From positions 1 to 64,000 of the forward strand of contig NZ_ABCQ01000020.1 of the NCBI RefSeq assembly GCF_000170855.1: 64,000 nucleotides of DNA. Reading direction: 5' to 3'. Below, piece by piece: positions 31,330-41,941 of this stretch (positions are counted from its first letter, which is position 1; every line of letters starts with the position of its first letter). Origin of the DNA: Moritella sp. PE36 (lineage in GTDB: Bacteria > Pseudomonadota > Gammaproteobacteria > Enterobacterales > Moritellaceae). The translations under genes and the position numbers were made by a program. The notes under the pieces are model-generated. The model ran no database searches, was not told the DNA's origin, and saw nothing but the letters and a program-made list of their open reading frames with translations.

Positions 31330-32232
31330 ATGTTTTCCCAACAAGATCTGCAAGTTATCGACGCAGTTGCCAGGCGCGGAAGTTTCACCGCAGCTGCAGA
31401 TGAATTATGTAAAGTGCCCAGCGCAATTAGCTATACGGTACGAAATATTGAAGAACGGTTAGCCGTTAATTTATTTATTCGTCTACATCGTAAGGTAAAG
31501 CTAACGCCTGCAGGCGAATATTTTGTCGTTGAATCACGTAAATTACTCAAGCAAATGGCGCACATGAAGTTTCAAACCCAACGTGTGGCAAATGGTTGGA
31601 ACCAAAGTGTGTCCCTGGCTTTAGATAACGTCGTGCACGAAGGTCGAATCAATACCATGGTTGGCGACTTTTACAACGCATTTCCAGATGTAGAACTGTT
31701 GCTTACCATGGAAGTATATAACGGCGTCTGGGACGCATTGGTTGATGCACGTGCTGATATCGCCATTGGTGCGACTGCAACCATCCCAGTGAGTGGCGGC
31801 TTTGATTACCGCAGTATGGGTGAACTGAAGTGGACGTTTGTGATCAGTCCCAATCACCCACTCGCAGAGGCTGAACAAGCAATTAGTAACGAAGATCTAG
31901 CCAAATACCCGGTTATTTGTTTAGAAGACACGGCTCGTAAGCTACCCAAACGCACAACTTGGTTACTCGAAAACCAACGCCGCCTAGTTGTACCAAACTG
32001 GCACAGTGCGACACAATTACTCAAAGGCGGTTTAGGCATTGCCATCATGCCCGCCCACATGGCAAATAAATTATTACTCACAGGTGAGCTAATAGAGAAA
32101 GAAGTCATCACCACCTTACCCGTGAGTGACTGTTGTTTAGCCTGGAATACCAAGCGCATGAGCCCCGCGGTGCAATGGTTGCTGGATTATTTAGGGGATA
32201 GTGACCAATTACATCAACAATGGTTAGAATAA
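31330..32232 (+). CDS. punR: LysR-family regulator, PunR-like
   Basis: 300 aa LysR regulator. N-terminal winged helix (LQVIDAVARRGSFTAAADELCKVPSAISYTVRNIEERL) and the effector domain with the distinctive VYNGVWDALVDARADIAIGAT and WLLDYLGDS tail that I recall from E. coli YdhB/PunR. Start at 31330 (MFSQQDLQ) follows the family N-terminus; no clear ribosome site is visible, and the frame is open to 31282. Divergent from its likely target punC; a short dyad CGTTT-GAG-AAACG lies at 31279-31291. Confidence 0.85.
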   Translation: MFSQQDLQVIDAVARRGSFTAAADELCKVPSAISYTVRNIEERLAVNLFIRLHRKVKLTPAGEYFVVESRKLLKQMAHMKFQTQRVANGWNQSVSLALDNVVHEGRINTMVGDFYNAFPDVELLLTMEVYNGVWDALVDARADIAIGATATIPVSGGFDYRSMGELKWTFVISPNHPLAEAEQAISNEDLAKYPVICLEDTARKLPKRTTWLLENQRRLVVPNWHSATQLLKGGLGIAIMPAHMANKLLLTGELIEKEVITTLPVSDCCLAWNTKRMSPAVQWLLDYLGDSDQLHQQWLE

Positions 32233-32304
32233 TAACTGTTATGCTTGCCGTTGATATTCTATAATTAAGTTTATTGATTGTATTTAAAAGGATTTACATT
32301 TCCG

Positions 32305-35300
32305 ATGGCAACTTCATTCTCAAACTTTCGTCAACGTTTTACACGTGCACCGCGCTATCAGCGCATCTGTAGTTATGCACTCGTTGCTTATCTGATCTAT
32401 GCCTTATTGCTCGGGTTGCTTGTCCCTTATCTCACGAAAAGTATTGCCCCAGAGAAAGTAAGTGCATTACTTGGTCGTCCAGTACTCATTGAAGATGTAA
32501 CCATTAATCCATTTACCCTCAGGTTTGAAATTAAAGGCTTTGAAGTTAAAGGAATTAATATTCAAACACAGGAACAACAAGATTTCGTTGGCATTGGCCG
32601 GTTAACGGTACAAATTAATCTATGGAAGAGTTTATTCAATGGCAGTATTAATCTTCAGACGATAGAAATTGACCAAGCCTTTGCCAATATTGAAAAATTC
32701 AATGATAATCAATTCAACTTTTCAGATATTCCAGAACATATTGCAATACAAGCCACGCCATCAGAAACACCAGAACTGGTCGCGGAAGAAAGCAACGACG
32801 CTAGCGGATTGCCGCACATTCAAATTGCTAATATCGGTATCACTAATTCTGCATTCAACTTTAAAGACCAGCCAACCGGCGCGGTATTAAATTATCCTGC
32901 TATCAACATTGGGCTAACTAAGTTTAATAGCCTTGCCATGCTGGTTAATCCAAAACAAGCGAATGCGCCGACACCAACATACAACCGCTTCAATTTAAGT
33001 ATTGAAGGTGCTGACGAAAGTGCCGTAACAACCACGGGTCGATTCCAGTTAACGCCTTTGGAAGCGCAAGGTAGGCTGGCACTTAAACACATTAAACTAA
33101 CGACATTCTGGCCATTTATCGCCCAACAAATCACTGCCGAGTTAGAGTCTGGCATTGTCGATTTCGCCACTAATTACCGCTTTATTGGTGATACAACCCC
33201 AGCTGAAAATACCACAACGCCACAATTTATCACTGACACGGGACAATTTGCGTTACGCTCACTGATATTAGCCTCGGCAGATAACGAACTTATCAACCTA
33301 CCCTTGTTCACGGCGGCTGGTATAGCGCTAGATTTACAACAGCAACTGGTGTCTATCGATAATATCAGTACTGACGGCATGCAGCTCCATGCCAGCGTGC
33401 ATCAAGGCGAGGTCGATTTAGCCACGTTATTAACACCAAAATCATTAACTGATACGCCACCACCACCTAGCGTAGTTGTTGTTGCGCCAACCGTCACTGA
33501 AAAAGCCATCGCAGAACAAGATTCAGTTGTAGATTCAGTCATCGATGTAATCGAGACCGTATCTGAAATAGAGGTAGAAACAGTAATAGAGCAAGTCGCG
33601 GCGATTGAAGCCAGATCAGACGCTCGGGTATGGGTAGTTAACCTTGGAGAATTTAATCTAACTAATTATGATATCAACATCGTCGAATCGTGGATAACGA
33701 AAGCAACAAAATGGCGTATATCACCACTAAACTTCAGCACCAAAGCAATATCAAGTAGCTATAACGCGCCTATCGACTACGAACTTGCGCTGAGTATTAA
33801 TGATAACGGTAGTTTTGCTTCACAGGGTAGCATCGACATTAAACAGCAATCCATTGCCGCTCACATCAGTCTAGAAAAACTGAATTTGACTCAATTTCAA
33901 CCTTACATCAGCTCTTACCTGAATATCATCATGAAAAGTGGTTTTTTCACCACCAAAGGGGACCTTTATGCTGATAGCAAAGGTACCACGCGTTTCAACG
34001 GTGCAGTGCAAGTCGAAAAACTGGTTATTAATGACAAAAAACTCAATAAATCGCTGCTTAAATGGCAAGATTTTACCATCAACAGTATTGCGCTTGATCA
34101 ACAAGCCAATAGTTTACTCATCGATCACATCCAATTGACCCGACCTTATGCGCAAGTGATCGTCGCAGCAGACAAAAGTTCGAACATATCTAACTTAGTG
34201 ATAGAGCAGGAATCAGCGAATAAAACATCAAAGGTAACGTCAAAGGTAACGGCTACAGCAGAACAAAAACCAGCCACCACAGCTGAAAACGCCATGCTCA
34301 TTGAAATAAACAAGTTCACCCTAGTCGGCGGTAAGGTCGACTATACCGATAACGTGCTTAAACCTAGTTTTGCAGCTGTCATCGAAAATATAGAAGGCCA
34401 TGTCGGTAAACTATCTTCGACAACAACCAAAAATGCAGAACTTGATATCAAAGCTGTCGTCAATAAATACGCACCTATGACCTTAAGAGGTGTGGTTAAC
34501 CCATTAATCCCAGAACCTTTTATTGATGTTGAATTTGTATTTAATAACTTCGAATTACCATCTATGACACCCTACTCTGGCACCTATGCGGGATTAGATA
34601 TTGATGAAGGTCAGCTTTCGCTTGCGCTTAAATACAAGCTAGAAAAAAATCACTTAGAAGGCAGTAACCATATCTTTATTGACCAACTGGATATGAATGA
34701 TACCAAAGACAGTGACGCAGGCAGTTTTCTGCCAATTACCCTCGCTATTCCACTGCTAAAAGACAGCAGCGGTGCAATTGACTTAGGGGTTAACGTGTCA
34801 GGTGATCTTAACGATCCAAGTTTTAACGTCGGTGAAATTGTACTCAAAACATTAAGTAACATTATTCTTAAAGCAGTAACATCGCCATTTACATTATTAG
34901 CAAGCCTTGTTGATACCACCGAAGATTTAGATAAAGTCAGTTTTGCTAATGGTTCTACTACACTCGCGCAAACAGAGCAGAGTAAACTAGATGCATTAGC
35001 CAAAGCGTTAGCACAACGTCCCCAAATAAAACTGAACATCAAAGGCAGTTATGATGAAAGCGCAGATAAAGAAGCACTACAAAATAGCGCGTTAAATAGC
35101 AAACTGAGTCAATCAACAGGCAGTATCATTGAACAAAGTACCAACGCAGAAGACCTTCCTGTATCGGCAGGTATGACAAATGCGCTGATTGACTTATACG
35201 AATTAGAAACCAAAGGTAAAGCGGATGCATTACGTAATGCCATTGCGACCCAACAACCCGCACTCGCTGAACCTGATTTGGAACAAGTTTGGCTTCGCAG

Positions 35301-35499
35301 TTTATATACAGAAACCAGAAAGCTTCAAGTCGTTACTGAAGAGCAATTAAGAGGACTCGCAAAATCTCGGGCAAATACCATTAAGTCACATTTACGTGAA
35401 GTCAGTAAAGTGGATGCGGGCCGCATTTTTATACTAAGTCATCAAAGCAATGTACCATCAACAAGTACCGAAACAACCCTGACTTTGGTTGTAAAGTAA
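32305..35499 (+). CDS. AsmA-like DUF748 protein
   Basis: 1064-aa envelope protein. One N-terminal membrane helix (about residues 22-42), then DUF748/AsmA-type repeats (VTINPFTLRFEIKGFEVKG, the FTLVGGKVDYTDNVL segment near residue 670) and a hydrophilic linker with repeated Val/Glu runs near 400-440. The C-terminal stretch FANGSTTLAQTEQSKLDALAKAL resembles an OmpA-like peptidoglycan-binding motif. Relatives are proposed lipid carriers between inner and outer membrane. The start is taken at ATG 32305; TTG 32278 is in frame. Alone between punR and a hypothetical gene. Confidence 0.82.
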   Translation: MATSFSNFRQRFTRAPRYQRICSYALVAYLIYALLLGLLVPYLTKSIAPEKVSALLGRPVLIEDVTINPFTLRFEIKGFEVKGINIQTQEQQDFVGIGRLTVQINLWKSLFNGSINLQTIEIDQAFANIEKFNDNQFNFSDIPEHIAIQATPSETPELVAEESNDASGLPHIQIANIGITNSAFNFKDQPTGAVLNYPAINIGLTKFNSLAMLVNPKQANAPTPTYNRFNLSIEGADESAVTTTGRFQLTPLEAQGRLALKHIKLTTFWPFIAQQITAELESGIVDFATNYRFIGDTTPAENTTTPQFITDTGQFALRSLILASADNELINLPLFTAAGIALDLQQQLVSIDNISTDGMQLHASVHQGEVDLATLLTPKSLTDTPPPPSVVVVAPTVTEKAIAEQDSVVDSVIDVIETVSEIEVETVIEQVAAIEARSDARVWVVNLGEFNLTNYDINIVESWITKATKWRISPLNFSTKAISSSYNAPIDYELALSINDNGSFASQGSIDIKQQSIAAHISLEKLNLTQFQPYISSYLNIIMKSGFFTTKGDLYADSKGTTRFNGAVQVEKLVINDKKLNKSLLKWQDFTINSIALDQQANSLLIDHIQLTRPYAQVIVAADKSSNISNLVIEQESANKTSKVTSKVTATAEQKPATTAENAMLIEINKFTLVGGKVDYTDNVLKPSFAAVIENIEGHVGKLSSTTTKNAELDIKAVVNKYAPMTLRGVVNPLIPEPFIDVEFVFNNFELPSMTPYSGTYAGLDIDEGQLSLALKYKLEKNHLEGSNHIFIDQLDMNDTKDSDAGSFLPITLAIPLLKDSSGAIDLGVNVSGDLNDPSFNVGEIVLKTLSNIILKAVTSPFTLLASLVDTTEDLDKVSFANGSTTLAQTEQSKLDALAKALAQRPQIKLNIKGSYDESADKEALQNSALNSKLSQSTGSIIEQSTNAEDLPVSAGMTNALIDLYELETKGKADALRNAIATQQPALAEPDLEQVWLRSLYTETRKLQVVTEEQLRGLAKSRANTIKSHLREVSKVDAGRIFILSHQSNVPSTSTETTLTLVVK

Positions 35500-35511
35500 G
35501 CCATACAAATA

Positions 35512-35580
35512 GCCTCATTGAATTATATACTCGAAGTAACTTGGGTATACTATCAAAATCAATGAGGCGAATAACGCCTC
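35512..35580. repeat. Copy 2 of the TATAC...GTATA repeat inside a 10-bp inverted repeat
   Basis: GCCTCATTGA (35512-35521) and TCAATGAGGC (35559-35568) bracket a TATAC...GAAGTAACTTGGGTATA core. The right arm can alternatively pair with CGCCTC at 35575-35580 (GAGGCG at 35564-35569), so two hairpins compete. Located just after the DUF748 gene. Confidence 0.6.
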
Positions 35581-35741
35581 CCCACCCCCATGGTTAAGTG
35601 TATTGCTGATAAATATACAAATCACAGATCATGACTTATGCTTAAAACAAGTTTGAATTAAATATAGCTAATTTGAATGCCAAGCTGTTTACAGTTTACG
35701 GATGAATCAGTCTTCAGTGATATGTAATTGGAGGTCGATTT

Positions 35742-36068
35742 ATGCTGGAAGGTAATTTCATTGCGGTAAAATCAGAACTGTTAATCAGACATATTCATGA
35801 ATTTATGAACCACAAGGTCAGCTACCGGATACTAACCGATTATATTTGGGAAATATTACAAGATTGGCAGCGTTTAAACGTTGTCGACAACAACATAGCA
35901 AGCCCCAAAGAACAAGTGTTCTGGTACTTAGTTTTTGAACTACAAATTCGAGATGAAGTATCGTTATTGCATGATAAAGAACTCAATTCCAAACTAAATC
36001 ATTGCATACTGTTTTTACAAGGACGGCTTGATATGCCTGACAACTGTATTGGCATCAGGCCCAATTAG
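35742..36068 (+). CDS. Hypothetical protein
   Basis: 108 aa, not recognised. Start ATG is supported by a strong GGAGG 7 nt upstream. Mostly helical and soluble by eye (SELLIRHIHEFMNHKVSYRILTDYI), no signal peptide, no membrane segment, no metal motif. It converges with pepT, whose stop lies 32 bp away. Confidence 0.65.
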   Translation: MLEGNFIAVKSELLIRHIHEFMNHKVSYRILTDYIWEILQDWQRLNVVDNNIASPKEQVFWYLVFELQIRDEVSLLHDKELNSKLNHCILFLQGRLDMPDNCIGIRPN

Positions 36069-36099
36069 CTATTACTGTTAGTTGTTTATTGGTAGTTGT

Positions 36100-37326
36100 T
36101 TACTGGTATTTCTTCGCCGTTAACTCCGCGAGTCTGACAATAACTCGCACCGATTTTTCCATGCCTTCTACAGTGATAAACTCATGGATACCATGAAAAT
36201 TATAACCCCCAGTGAAGATATTTGGGCAAGGTAATCCCATAAAGGATAATCGCGCCCCATCAGTGCCACCACGAATAGGTTTAATATCAGGTTGTATATC
36301 GCACTCAATCATCGCCTGCTTCGCGAGTTCAATGATATGTGCGTGAGGCTCTACCATTTCACGCATATTGTTATAACTATCGCTTAGTGTAAGCACAATG
36401 CGTTCACAGCCCAGTACCTCATTTAACGCGGTGACCTTTTGTTGCATAAATGCTTTACGCCGCGCTAATCCAGCGGTATCGAAGTCGCGAATAATATAAC
36501 TTAAGGTGGTTTTGGCGACACTGGTTTGCATTGCATTTAAGTGATAAAAACCTTCGTAGCCCGCGGTGCATTCTGGCGTTTCATCCGCAGGCATCATCGC
36601 TTGGAATTTGGCAGCAATGCCCATGCTATTAACCATCTTATCTTTTGCAGACCCAGGGTGTACGTTAACACCATGACATATTACAGTTGCAGAACTGGCA
36701 TTGAAGTTTTCAAACTCTAATTCACCAACAGGGCCACCATCGATGGTATAAGCCCACTGTGCATTAAAGCCTTCGACGTCAAACAGATCAGCACCGCGGC
36801 CAATCTCTTCATCTGGGGTAAAGCCAATACAAATGTCGCCATGTTTGATGTCAGGATTAGCTTGTAAATAGGCGATCGCCGTCATAATTTCAGCAATCCC
36901 GGCTTTATTATCCCCACCAAGTAATGTCGACCCATCAGTAGTAATGAGCGTATCGCCATGTAACAGATTAAGTTCTGGATACATAACTGGTGATAACACC
37001 TCTCCATGGCCTAAACTAATATCACCACCTTGATAATTGTTGATGATTTGTGGATTAACATTTTTACCCGATGCATCTGGCGCAGTGTCCATATGGGCAA
37101 TAAAACCGATGGCTGGAACCGTTGTGCTAATATTACTCGGTAGGCGTGCCGTTAAATAACCATTGCTATCGAGTTTTACGTTACCTAAATTTAAAGACAT
37201 TAACTCTTGCTGTAGTTGTTTCGCGAAGACAGTTTGACCTGGCGTACTTGGACAAGTAGCAAGGGTATGATCGGACTGGGAATCAAAACTTACATAACGT
37301 AAAAATCGTTCTATCAATGTAGTCAT
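36100..37326 (-). CDS. pepT: Peptidase T (tripeptide aminopeptidase)
   Basis: Cytoplasmic dizinc M20 exopeptidase cleaving tripeptides. 408 aa, as in E. coli. Metal motifs [32 protein letters not shown] and the final [11 protein letters not shown] are intact. The stop region carries imperfect repeats of GGTAGTTGTTTA. Single-gene unit. Confidence 0.96.
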   Translation of the reverse strand: MTTLIERFLRYVSFDSQSDHTLATCPSTPGQTVFAKQLQQELMSLNLGNVKLDSNGYLTARLPSNISTTVPAIGFIAHMDTAPDASGKNVNPQIINNYQGGDISLGHGEVLSPVMYPELNLLHGDTLITTDGSTLLGGDNKAGIAEIMTAIAYLQANPDIKHGDICIGFTPDEEIGRGADLFDVEGFNAQWAYTIDGGPVGELEFENFNASSATVICHGVNVHPGSAKDKMVNSMGIAAKFQAMMPADETPECTAGYEGFYHLNAMQTSVAKTTLSYIIRDFDTAGLARRKAFMQQKVTALNEVLGCERIVLTLSDSYNNMREMVEPHAHIIELAKQAMIECDIQPDIKPIRGGTDGARLSFMGLPCPNIFTGGYNFHGIHEFITVEGMEKSVRVIVRLAELTAKKYQ

Positions 37327-37509
37327 AATAAAGCCTTAATGAGTAAATAAATAACATAAGTAAACAGGTAGTTATGATGTACGGCTATTATGCATAATAA
37401 AAAGTGACCAGACGTTGTCCTTAATCATAAATGGGTATTTATTTTACTTCCAGGATGTTAACAAGCACAACGCCCTGTATAAATCCCAGTAGTAGTGAAG
37501 AGGTTTAGA

Positions 37510-37929
37510 ATGCGAAATACCACTGTACAATGGCCTATATTATTCCGTTACTGTCTGCTGTTTATTTTTTTATCGGTATTTTCCACCGCGATAATCTTGC
37601 TTACGTTCAGTCAAGATTGGCGGATTATGTTTGACCTAAGAATACAAATGGTCGCACTTAAACTCGCGTTTATTGCTGTTATTTATATTGCCTTTCCATT
37701 TTTAATGGTGCGTTTTTGCTATTATTTCTACCAATTAATTAGCCACGGCAGAAAGGAAGGTATCTCACTGTTTTGCTATCAAACCTTATTTAATCCTATC
37801 AACTTTATATTCCGACCTAGCTTGCTCACTCCTGGGGGGCTTACTCACCGCCGTCGCTGTATCATTTCGATCATTCTCATGGGTTGTTTATATAGTTCAA
37901 TTTTTGCCATGGGTGAAATTATAATGTAA
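37510..37929 (+). CDS. Hypothetical inner-membrane protein
   Basis: 139 aa with three likely membrane helices (about residues 14-33, 43-65 and 117-135) and a basic loop (HGRKEG, THRRRC). Start at 37510 has AGAGG 6 nt before it; a GTG at 37495 overlaps that site. Family not recognised. 187 bp upstream of purT in the same direction. Confidence 0.6.
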   Translation: MRNTTVQWPILFRYCLLFIFLSVFSTAIILLTFSQDWRIMFDLRIQMVALKLAFIAVIYIAFPFLMVRFCYYFYQLISHGRKEGISLFCYQTLFNPINFIFRPSLLTPGGLTHRRRCIISIILMGCLYSSIFAMGEIIM

Positions 37930-38116
37930 ACGTTGAAATCCAACCTTTTGGTTGTCACAGCCAAATTGTCACTTAAAACTTCCATTTCCACCACAATCGC
38001 TATATCATGCTGCTCAATAGCGTAGTTAAATTAACTATAGTACTTAAAAGACAACAAGTTAGTGAATTATCATTTGTTTGACCACCAAATTTATAATCAA
38101 TTAATAGGGAACTGTT

Positions 38117-39298
38117 ATGTTAGGTACTGCCAACAGCAAAAATGCAACACGTGTATTATTATTAGGCTCAGGTGAACTGGGCAAAGAAGTCACTATTGAG
38201 TTTCAGCGCTTAGGTGTCGAAGTAATTGCAGTGGATCGTTATGACAATGCTCCAGCGATGCAAGTCGCGCACCGCAGTCACACAATTAATATGCTTGATG
38301 GTGATGCGCTTAGACGCGTTATTGAACTTGAAAAACCAGATTATGTTATTCCAGAAATCGAAGCTATTGCCACTGATACCCTGCTTGAATTAGAGCAAGA
38401 AGGTGTCAATATTGTGCCAACAGCACGCGCAACTAAACTCACGATGGATCGTGAAGGTATTCGCCTTCTCGCCGCAGAAACCCTGCAACTACCAACCTCA
38501 ACGTATATTTTCACCGATAACAAGACAGAATATCTTGCCGCTGTTGCAGAAATTGGTATTCCGTGCGTGATCAAACCGGTGATGAGTTCATCAGGTAAAG
38601 GTCAAAGCATTATTCGTGAGGACGATGATATTGACCAAGCTTGGGACTATGCGCAAGAAGGTGGTCGTGCAGGTGCAGGCCGTATCATTATTGAAGGTTT
38701 TGTTAAGTTCGATTTCGAGATCACCATGCTGACCATCAGTGCTGTTGATGGCATCCATTTCTGCGACCCCATTGGTCATCGTCAGCAAGATGGTGACTAC
38801 CGTGAATCATGGCAGCCACAAATAATGTGTGATGTCGTCCTTGCTAAAGCACAAGAAGTATCTGCTAAGGTAGTTAAAGAATTAGGCGGTTATGGTCTAT
38901 TTGGCGTCGAACTCTTCATTCGTGGTAAAGACGTGTTCTTTAGTGAAGTGTCACCACGTCCACACGACACTGGTATGGTGACCTTAATCTCGCAAGACTT
39001 ATCTGAATTTGCCTTGCATGTGCGCGCTATTTTAGGTCTACCTATCACCCAAATCCAACAGTTTGGTCCGTCTGCCTCTGCGGTTATTTTAGCTGAAGGT
39101 CATTCGACTAACATCGGTTTTAATCACTTAGCACCCGCATTAGCTTGTGTACCAGGCAGTCAAATCCGTCTATTCGGTAAGCCCGAGATCGCAGGTCAAC
39201 GCCGTTTAGGTGTGGCTCTGGCTCGTGGTATTAATACCATCGATGCGATTGATAAAGCCAAAGAAGTAGCGCAAACAATTGAAGTGACGTTTGACTAA
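38117..39298 (+). CDS. purT: Phosphoribosylglycinamide formyltransferase 2
   Basis: ATP-grasp enzyme making formyl-GAR directly from formate in purine synthesis. 393 aa (E. coli 392). [12 protein letters not shown] at the N-terminus, [11 protein letters not shown] in the ATP-grasp loop, the EGHSTNIGF and [10 protein letters not shown] motifs. Good site AGGGA 6 nt upstream. A terminator shared with nupC follows. Confidence 0.97.
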   Translation: MLGTANSKNATRVLLLGSGELGKEVTIEFQRLGVEVIAVDRYDNAPAMQVAHRSHTINMLDGDALRRVIELEKPDYVIPEIEAIATDTLLELEQEGVNIVPTARATKLTMDREGIRLLAAETLQLPTSTYIFTDNKTEYLAAVAEIGIPCVIKPVMSSSGKGQSIIREDDDIDQAWDYAQEGGRAGAGRIIIEGFVKFDFEITMLTISAVDGIHFCDPIGHRQQDGDYRESWQPQIMCDVVLAKAQEVSAKVVKELGGYGLFGVELFIRGKDVFFSEVSPRPHDTGMVTLISQDLSEFALHVRAILGLPITQIQQFGPSASAVILAEGHSTNIGFNHLAPALACVPGSQIRLFGKPEIAGQRRLGVALARGINTIDAIDKAKEVAQTIEVTFD

Positions 39299-39345
39299 GA
39301 CTTTTGACTAAGACAAGGTGGTTTTAGTTAACAGCTAACTACCTT

Positions 39346-39362
39346 GAAGTAGTTTGGGTATA
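39346..39362 (+). repeat. Copy 3 of the AACTTGGGTATA repeat (variant)
   Basis: GAAGTAGTTTGGGTATA matches GAAGTAACTTGGGTATA at 35533 with two changes. It lies just before the purT/nupC terminator. Confidence 0.4.
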
Positions 39363-39377
39363 TAAAGTACAACGATC

Positions 39378-39415
39378 AAAAAAGGCTAACAAGTTATTAC
39401 TCGTTAGCCTTTTTT
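39378..39415. terminator. Bidirectional terminator between purT and nupC
   Basis: AAAAAAGGCTAAC pairs with GTTAGCCTTTTTT around 12 nt; T-runs on both strands between two convergent genes. Confidence 0.9.
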
Positions 39416-39429
39416 GCATCAACTATTAA

Positions 39430-40629
39430 CTACAAACTTAAAATCACACCAGCAATTGCGGCGCTCATCAAGTTAGCCAATACACCAGCGAAAATAGCGC
39501 GGAAACCATGCTTAGCGATGAATTGACGACGTTCTGGGATCATGCTGCCTAAACCACCGATTAAGATAGCCATGGTGCTGATATTGGCAAAACCGCATAA
39601 CGCAAAAGTGATAATGGCTTGTGAATGTTCACTTAACTGATCTTTAACTTCCATCAACTGAATAAACGCCACAAACTCATTAACCACGATCTTATTACCA
39701 ATCAACGAGCCTGCTACAATCGCTTCATCCCACGGCACACCAATCAACCAAGCAACAGGTGCAAACACATAGCCTAAAATTATTTCAAAGCTTAACGTCA
39801 GATCAAACCAATTACCGATACCGCCTAGCATACCGTTGAGTAACGCGATAACACCGACAAAGGCTAACAAGGTCGCACCAATCGCAGTCGCCATGCTTAA
39901 ACCAGCCATCGCACCGTCAGCAAGTGCTTCGACCACATTGGTTGCACGCGGTAATTCTACTTTGGTGATCTCGTCTGCGCTAATTTCATTTTTTGATGGT
40001 GGGAACAAGAACTTCGCCATGAGTAAACCAGCAGGTGCCGACATAAATGACGCCGCAACCAGAAACTTAATTTCAACACCAATCATGGCGTAACCCACTA
40101 AGGTGCCACCAGCAACCGAAGCAAGACCACAAGTCATCACCGCAAAGAACTGTGAATCGCTCATGCCTTTCAAATACGGTTTAACCACTAAAGGTGCTTC
40201 AATCATACCCACGAAGATGTTTGCCGTCGCCGCCAACGATTCCGCGCGACCTGTGCCTAATAACTTCTGCAAGCCACCACCAACAATGTTAATAACTTTA
40301 GGCATAAAACCAATATGATACAGCGCTGAAATCAACGCCGAGAAGAACACAATAATACCTAATACATTGATAGCGAATACAAAGCCGCCCTGAACTAAAC
40401 TGCCAAATAAGAACGAGATACCTTCCTGACCATAATCAATCACGTTTGATACGCCCGCGCTAAAACCATTTAACGCGTCTTTGCCTGCTGGAAAATATAA
40501 TACGATGAAAGCAAACGTGATCTGCAAGGTAAACGCGAGTGAGACTGTTCTTAGGGGGATATTACGGCGATCGTTAGAAAATAAATACGCCGTTAATAGG
40601 ATCACTATTATGCCTAAAATAGATATCAT
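39430..40629 (-). CDS. nupC: Concentrative nucleoside transporter NupC
   Basis: CNT-family proton- or sodium-coupled nucleoside importer, 399 aa. The signature core (LPVG-type segments here GGGLQKLLGTGRAES, NIFVGMIEAPLVVKPYL, VAGGTLVGYAMIG and GFANISTMAILIGGLGSMIPERR) is complete. The frame is open to 40734, but ATG 40629 (MISILGIIVIL) has AGG 8 nt upstream and gives the usual length. Fits with the purine genes punC and purT nearby. Confidence 0.93.
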   Translation of the reverse strand: MISILGIIVILLTAYLFSNDRRNIPLRTVSLAFTLQITFAFIVLYFPAGKDALNGFSAGVSNVIDYGQEGISFLFGSLVQGGFVFAINVLGIIVFFSALISALYHIGFMPKVINIVGGGLQKLLGTGRAESLAATANIFVGMIEAPLVVKPYLKGMSDSQFFAVMTCGLASVAGGTLVGYAMIGVEIKFLVAASFMSAPAGLLMAKFLFPPSKNEISADEITKVELPRATNVVEALADGAMAGLSMATAIGATLLAFVGVIALLNGMLGGIGNWFDLTLSFEIILGYVFAPVAWLIGVPWDEAIVAGSLIGNKIVVNEFVAFIQLMEVKDQLSEHSQAIITFALCGFANISTMAILIGGLGSMIPERRQFIAKHGFRAIFAGVLANLMSAAIAGVILSL

Positions 40630-40846
40630 GGAACAAACCTGTTTAATGGTTAAAATTATAAAGACGCATATTGTAGTTCGCGCCATTTTTACAGCAAGGC
40701 CAGTAAGTTGCCTGCTTGTTACAATTAAATTCAACAGGTTTGTCGTGATAGCTAGTTACTTGTTTTATAACGAATCCATAAGGATATTTATGGCATTATT
40801 TCCATATGGAAAAGATCTTTCCGCATCAGAAGATAAGTTGTCAGGG

Positions 40847-41785
40847 TTAGATTTTAATCTGTGACTTTAATTGCCGATCCCAGTATGAAGGTTGACCAAT
40901 ATATTCTTTGAAAAAGGTGATTGCCGCGCTGCTCTTCTTAGGTAAATGCTTACGGCTTGGGTAAACAGCATAGAACTGCATGCTTTGGCTCGCTTGCCAT
41001 TCCGGTAACAGTTGTATTAACTTACCCGTTCTAAATTCATCGGTTAGCAAGTACGTCGCTAAATAAGCAATGCCCCACCCAGATATAGCGGCATCACGGA
41101 TCGCTTCGGCTAAATCAACACGGTAATTACCATTCACATTGATGTATAACGCGTCATCGCCTTGTTTAAATGACCACAAGCCATAGTTACGCTCACGGCT
41201 TTGGTAAATAAGGCAGTTATGATGTTCAAGATCGTTAGGATGTAAAGGTGTAGTGTGATTCATCAAATAATCCGGTGACGCCGCAAGCACAAAGCAGGTA
41301 TCAGCCAAATGCTGAGCCACATAACCTTCGGGAATATCTTCAATGTTAGTCAACCACAAATCAAAACCATCCTCAATCATATTGGTTTTATAGTCGAACA
41401 AACTGACTTCGACATGCAGGTCTGGGTGCAGTTTACGAAACTGTTCAATAGCCGGAATTATATGGATAGTGCCAAATGACTGCGAGACACCTAACCGCAG
41501 AATACCGGTCACTTCATCTTGTAGATTCGTCATCATCACATCAGCGTTTTGCACACTGCTCACCACTTCCGCACAATACCCAGCAAATTGTTGCCCTGCA
41601 TCTGTTAAGGTAAAACTGCGGGTTGAACGCTGAACCAGCTTGACGTTTAAATCAGCTTCCAAACATTTGAGTTGTTTACTGACATGAGAAACCGACACAC
41701 TTAGTGTATGCGCTGCAGAGGTAAAACTTCCGGTTTGCACCAAGGTATGAAAAAGAGCCATTTGGCTAGCGCGATCTTGAATCAA
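40847..41785 (-). CDS. LysR-family regulator
   Basis: 312 aa, CrgA/AaeR-like group by feel. N-terminal helix-turn-helix (MALFHTLVQTGSFTSAAHTLSVSVSHVSKQLKCLE), then the effector domain. The start may be TTG 41785 or the in-frame ATG 41761 (MALFHTL). No divergent target gene is present; it sits 217 bp upstream of nupC, same strand. Target unknown. Confidence 0.88.
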   Translation of the reverse strand: MIQDRASQMALFHTLVQTGSFTSAAHTLSVSVSHVSKQLKCLEADLNVKLVQRSTRSFTLTDAGQQFAGYCAEVVSSVQNADVMMTNLQDEVTGILRLGVSQSFGTIHIIPAIEQFRKLHPDLHVEVSLFDYKTNMIEDGFDLWLTNIEDIPEGYVAQHLADTCFVLAASPDYLMNHTTPLHPNDLEHHNCLIYQSRERNYGLWSFKQGDDALYINVNGNYRVDLAEAIRDAAISGWGIAYLATYLLTDEFRTGKLIQLLPEWQASQSMQFYAVYPSRKHLPKKSSAAITFFKEYIGQPSYWDRQLKSQIKI

Positions 41786-41892
41786 ATGAAAAGTACCGAG
41801 TAACGTCCGATCCGTGTGACTAGGTAATAAAAATAAACACCGTTATTGATGTTTAATACCGGCAAGTGTATACAAAAATTACTAGGCAATAA

Positions 41893-41933
41893 AGCGGTAA
41901 GCCATGGTGGGATTAAACTGCTGGCTTACCGCT
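41893..41933 (-). terminator. Terminator after the PLC-like gene
   Basis: Perfect 12-bp stem AGCGGTAAGCCA / TGGCTTACCGCT with a 17-nt loop, directly after the PLC-like gene on the minus strand; weak T-tract (TTTATT). Shares AGCGGTAA and TTACCGCTCAATT with the sppA hairpin. Confidence 0.6.
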
Positions 41934-41941
41934 CAATTACA

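Noticed and set aside
34650-35042. 130-codon antisense frame in the DUF748 gene
   Set aside because: Shadow of a long conserved gene, no ribosome site.
37924-37939. PurR-like sequence (core AAACGTT) upstream of purT
   Set aside because: Only about 10 of 16 positions fit, it overlaps the end of the preceding gene and lies 178 bp before purT.
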